This document shows, piece by piece, positions 61,586-64,000 of a stretch of 64,000 nt of DNA. Both the position numbers and the translations under genes were made by a program. How positions within the stretch are numbered: the stretch's first letter is position 1; every line of letters begins with the position of its first letter. The notes under the pieces were generated by a model that saw only the letters and a list, made by a program, of their open reading frames with translations, ran no database searches and was not told the DNA's origin. Source of the stretch: Burkholderiales bacterium (GTDB lineage Bacteria > Pseudomonadota > Gammaproteobacteria > Burkholderiales > Burkholderiaceae_C); NCBI GenBank assembly GCA_003963115.1, contig RXJQ01000058.1, positions 1 through 64,000 on the forward strand. The letters run 5' to 3'.

Positions 61586-63025
61586 TCAAGGCCAGACCGG
61601 CGGGTGCGTGCCGGGCGGCATGGCCTTTCGCTTCCAGCGAGCAGGTGTCGCCGAGAAGACGGCCGCATGCCGCATCGTCAGCAACTGGCCAAACCCTGAC
61701 GGCTCGTGCGCCAGGTAGGGTTTCAGATCGGGCTTGCCGGTGTGGGTGAAACCATCGGGAACACGGCCCAACCTGCGCAACCATTGGCCCACGCCGGCCA
61801 AGGACACCTCCACATGCCAGCTGCCGCCTTCGTGCGCCTGCTTCCACAAGGCAGCCTGTGCGCCAAAGGTCAGCAGATAGCCTGCCGCGTAGTCGAGGAT
61901 CTGCAAGGGCATCGGCTTGGGATCCGGGCTGCCTGTGGCGACAGCTTCGGCCAGGTTGAAGCCGGTGGCGGTCTGCACGAGCGAGTCGAAACCGCGACGC
62001 GATGACCAGGGGCCTTCAGGGCCATAAGCCGAGAGGGACACGGCCACGATGCCTGGGCGCTGTTGGGCCAAGGCTTCTGGGGCCAAGCCCAGATCGGCCA
62101 TGCCACCGGGGCGGTAGGCCTGCATGAAGATGTGGGCCTCTTGCAGCAGCGCATGCAGCTGCGCCTGCCCTTGTGGTGCGCGCAGGTCGATGTGGGTGGA
62201 CAGCTTGCCCCGGCTGGTGTCGGCGATCGCGTCGATGTTGGGCAGGTGCGGCGCGTTGACGAGCATCACATCGGCGCCATAGGCCGCCAGGGTGCGGCCG
62301 GCAACGGGGCCTGCGAGGATGCGCGTCAGGTCCAGTACGCGCAGGCCTTGCAGTGGCTGGGAGCCGGCAGGCAGCCTGGGCCATGCGCGCGGTGGGGCCT
62401 CGCCGATGCGCGTGAGGCGCACCACGGGCTGGTCCTTCAAGGCTTGGGCTTGCGGGTGGGCGTCCCATTCATCGAAGCTGCGGGCGGCCGAGACCACGAG
62501 CCCGGCTTGGGCTGCGGCAACTTCGAAGTCCAGGGCAGGCCATGCGCGCAGGGCCTGGATCACGCTGGGCTTCTCGGTGCCCTGGCCCGTGGGGAGGCCC
62601 AGGAGCTTCAAGGCGCCATCGCGGTGGTGGGCGAAGTTGGCGTGGATGCGCACCCAGCCGGCCTGGCCCGCATCGGCGCCGCAGGGGTAGAGGCCGGAGA
62701 GCTTGTCCCACACCAGGGGCTCGCGACCATCGATCGTGAACCAGCCCAGGCATTCCAGCACGGCATGTTCGCGTGGCACGGTGACGTGTTGGCGCTGTGG
62801 CGCGTCTCCACGCAGTTGCCACAGCTCGGCGGCTGCGAGCGCCGCCGCACCCAGGCTGGCCTGGGCCGCCGTGGCCACGGCAAAGCTCGATGGCAGCACC
62901 GGTGCGGTGCCTGAAAGCTCAAGCATGGCCAAGGCATCTGAGGGCAGGCCCAGGCTCTGCCACAGGTCTCGCGCAGCTTGCCATGCCGGCATGGGCTCAA
63001 GTTGCTCAGGCGTTGCGGTTGGCAT
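61586..63025 (-). CDS. Family III CoA-transferase (CaiB/BaiF-like)
   Basis: 479 residues. GLRVLDLTRILAGPVAGRTL and YGADVMLVNAPHLPNIDAIA begin the CoA-transferase fold; RRGFDSLVQTATGFNLAEA holds the probable catalytic Asp. An N-terminal half of about 200 residues resembles a second, diverged copy. It transfers CoA between acids. Substrate unknown; other acyl-CoA genes are near. Confidence 0.83.
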   Translation of the reverse strand: MPTATPEQLEPMPAWQAARDLWQSLGLPSDALAMLELSGTAPVLPSSFAVATAAQASLGAAALAAAELWQLRGDAPQRQHVTVPREHAVLECLGWFTIDGREPLVWDKLSGLYPCGADAGQAGWVRIHANFAHHRDGALKLLGLPTGQGTEKPSVIQALRAWPALDFEVAAAQAGLVVSAARSFDEWDAHPQAQALKDQPVVRLTRIGEAPPRAWPRLPAGSQPLQGLRVLDLTRILAGPVAGRTLAAYGADVMLVNAPHLPNIDAIADTSRGKLSTHIDLRAPQGQAQLHALLQEAHIFMQAYRPGGMADLGLAPEALAQQRPGIVAVSLSAYGPEGPWSSRRGFDSLVQTATGFNLAEAVATGSPDPKPMPLQILDYAAGYLLTFGAQAALWKQAHEGGSWHVEVSLAGVGQWLRRLGRVPDGFTHTGKPDLKPYLAHEPSGFGQLLTMRHAAVFSATPARWKRKAMPPGTHPPVWP

Positions 63026-63026
63026 A

Positions 63027-63301
63027 TCACCCCATCTGTTTTGGTTGCACGAATCGCGCCTTGCCAGTTTGCCGGCGGCGCATCAGGGAGCGTAGCCGGG
63101 CCTCGATCTCAGGTGCATCGAAGGGTGGCTGCACGATGGCGTCCGCACCCAGTTCCAGCGCCAGCGTCCGATGACGGTCCACCGGCTTCTCGCCAATTCG
63201 AAATGCAGCCCCATGTTCTGAAGAGCTTGATGAACCAGTGCCGACAGTGGTCCGCAAGGGTCGATGATCAGGCATGGCGCTTTATATGGCGAGATGGTCA
63301 C
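63027..63301 (-). pseudogene. Frameshifted response-regulator receiver remnant
   Basis: From ATG 63301 one frame reads MTISPYKAPCLIIDPCGPLS and LVHQALQNMGLHFELARS, like the first strand and helix of a receiver. Around 63185 the coding signal moves to another frame: TLALELGADAIVQPPFDAPE and IEARLRSLMRRR, the receiver C-terminus (GAD...PFD...RLR). About 45 middle residues, including the phospho-acceptor region, are missing. It ends one base before the CoA-transferase start. Confidence 0.5.
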
Positions 63302-63355
63302 GCCACTTGGTCGGGTGCGTTGAGCCTTTGATATCGGACGATCTGCGAGTTGCTG

Positions 63356-64000
63356 TCAGGCACCCAGATAAGCCTCGACCACCGCCGAGTTCCTTCGGAT
63401 CTCATCGGGCGAGCCTTCCACGTGGACGTGCCCGCGCTCGACCACATACACATAGTCGGCCACGGACAAGGCCGTCTGCGCGAACTGCTCCACCAGCAGC
63501 ATGGTCACGCCTTCGCGGCGCAGTGTGCGGATCGCGTCCACCACCACATCCACCATCACCGGTGCCAGGCCCATCGAAGGTTCGTCCAGCAGCAACACGG
63601 TGGGCTCGGACATCAATGCCCGCCCAATCGCCAGCATCTGCTGCTCACCACCAGACAAGGTGCCGGCGCTCTGGTTGCGCCGTTCCTTGAGGCGCGGAAA
63701 CAGCGTGTAGATGCGGTCCAGCGAGGTGGTGGCCTTGCGGCGATAACCAAATAGGGAGGGCAGCTTGCGGTAGGCGCCCAGCAGCAGGTTGTCTTCGACC
63801 GACAGCGGCGCGAACACGCGGCGGCCCTCCGGGCAATGCGCCAGCCCGAGCTTCACGATATTGGGTGCGGATTCGCTCTGGATGTCGCGCTGGCCCAGCT
63901 TGACCACGCCCGCGCTGGGCCGCAGCATGCCGGAGATGGCCCGCATCATCGTGGTCTTGCCCGCGCCGTTGGCACCGATCAGCGTGACCAGCTGGCCTTC
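63356..64000 (-). CDS. livF: Branched-chain amino-acid ABC transporter ATPase LivF (5' end cut by window)
   Basis: 215 residues visible; the start lies beyond the window. Walker A GANGAGKT is encoded at about 63960-63985, the ABC signature LSGGEQQMLAIGRAL and Walker B VLLLDEPSMGLAP follow. AHCPEGRRVFAPLSVEDNLL is typical of LivF. It powers uptake of branched-chain amino acids or related substrates. The rest of the operon should lie to the right. Confidence 0.9.
   Translation of the reverse strand, partial: EGQLVTLIGANGAGKTTMMRAISGMLRPSAGVVKLGQRDIQSESAPNIVKLGLAHCPEGRRVFAPLSVEDNLLLGAYRKLPSLFGYRRKATTSLDRIYTLFPRLKERRNQSAGTLSGGEQQMLAIGRALMSEPTVLLLDEPSMGLAPVMVDVVVDAIRTLRREGVTMLLVEQFAQTALSVADYVYVVERGHVHVEGSPDEIRRNSAVVEAYLGA

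Overview
The window is a high-GC stretch of a betaproteobacterial chromosome, most likely order Burkholderiales (Aquabacterium/Leptothrix/Rubrivivax-like). This rests on gene order, not on a database search: rhodanese-grxC-secB-gpsA-trmL beside a divergent gpmA, and aroQ-accB-accC-prmA-DUF3426, are typical betaproteobacterial blocks. A PEP-CTERM protein and an exopolysaccharide-type locus fit the same group. Most genes are chromosomal housekeeping or accessory metabolism. No CRISPR array, rRNA operon or full-length insertion sequence was seen.

Layout. 1-2245: the 3' half of tRNA-Arg(CCG) is repeated exactly (45 bp) at 1-45 and 2201-2245. The repeats bracket a 2.2-kb integrated element that carries a PIN-toxin/excisionase-like antitoxin pair, gene debris and iteron-like repeats, but no integrase. 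2350-9636: a tightly coupled seven-gene minus-strand operon (FAD amine oxidase, DUF1365, CFA-like methyltransferase, chalcone-isomerase-like protein, GPH/MFS transporter, DUF3833 lipoprotein, SDR) with a divergent TetR regulator and two operator-like sites; a membrane-lipid modification system is the best guess. 9645-18499: GT41 O-GlcNAc-transferase-like protein, a secreted beta-propeller/di-heme protein, a TPR-GT9-like protein and an HDOD-GAF protein. 18523-26043: trmL, gpsA, secB, then an apparent insertion (Sir2 deacetylase and an ECF42 sigma/DGPF module with a matching promoter), then grxC, rhodanese and gpmA.

26060-36810: secreted endonuclease/phosphatase-family protein, PfkB kinase, DUF3426, prmA, accC, accB, aroQ, a TlpA-type thioredoxin, an unknown protein and a cytoplasmic molybdopterin oxidoreductase. 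37055-43909: a large lipoprotein, a FUSC transporter, an AT-richer glycosyltransferase coupled to lysS, and lysS. 44008-51205: a glycan locus (flippase, acyltransferase, GT4, GT2, DegT aminotransferase, PglC-like phosphoglycosyl transferase) followed by a convergent PEP-CTERM protein. 51422-64000: double-domain acyl-CoA dehydrogenase, MarR regulator, sdaA, ferritin-like hydrolase, MFE-type SDR, a second large lipoprotein behind a 13-bp hairpin, HPP-CBS protein, CoA-transferase, a frameshifted receiver-domain remnant and the truncated start of a LivF ATPase.

How the genes fit together: several glycan enzymes (GT41, TPR-GT9, the GT/flippase locus) suggest active surface or protein glycosylation. 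The TetR operon and the ACAD/SDR/CoA-transferase genes point to specialised lipid chemistry. The ECF42 module and the tRNA-Arg element look like accessory inserts in otherwise conserved neighbourhoods. Start sites were moved inward where the longest frame was implausible; the reasons are given per gene.
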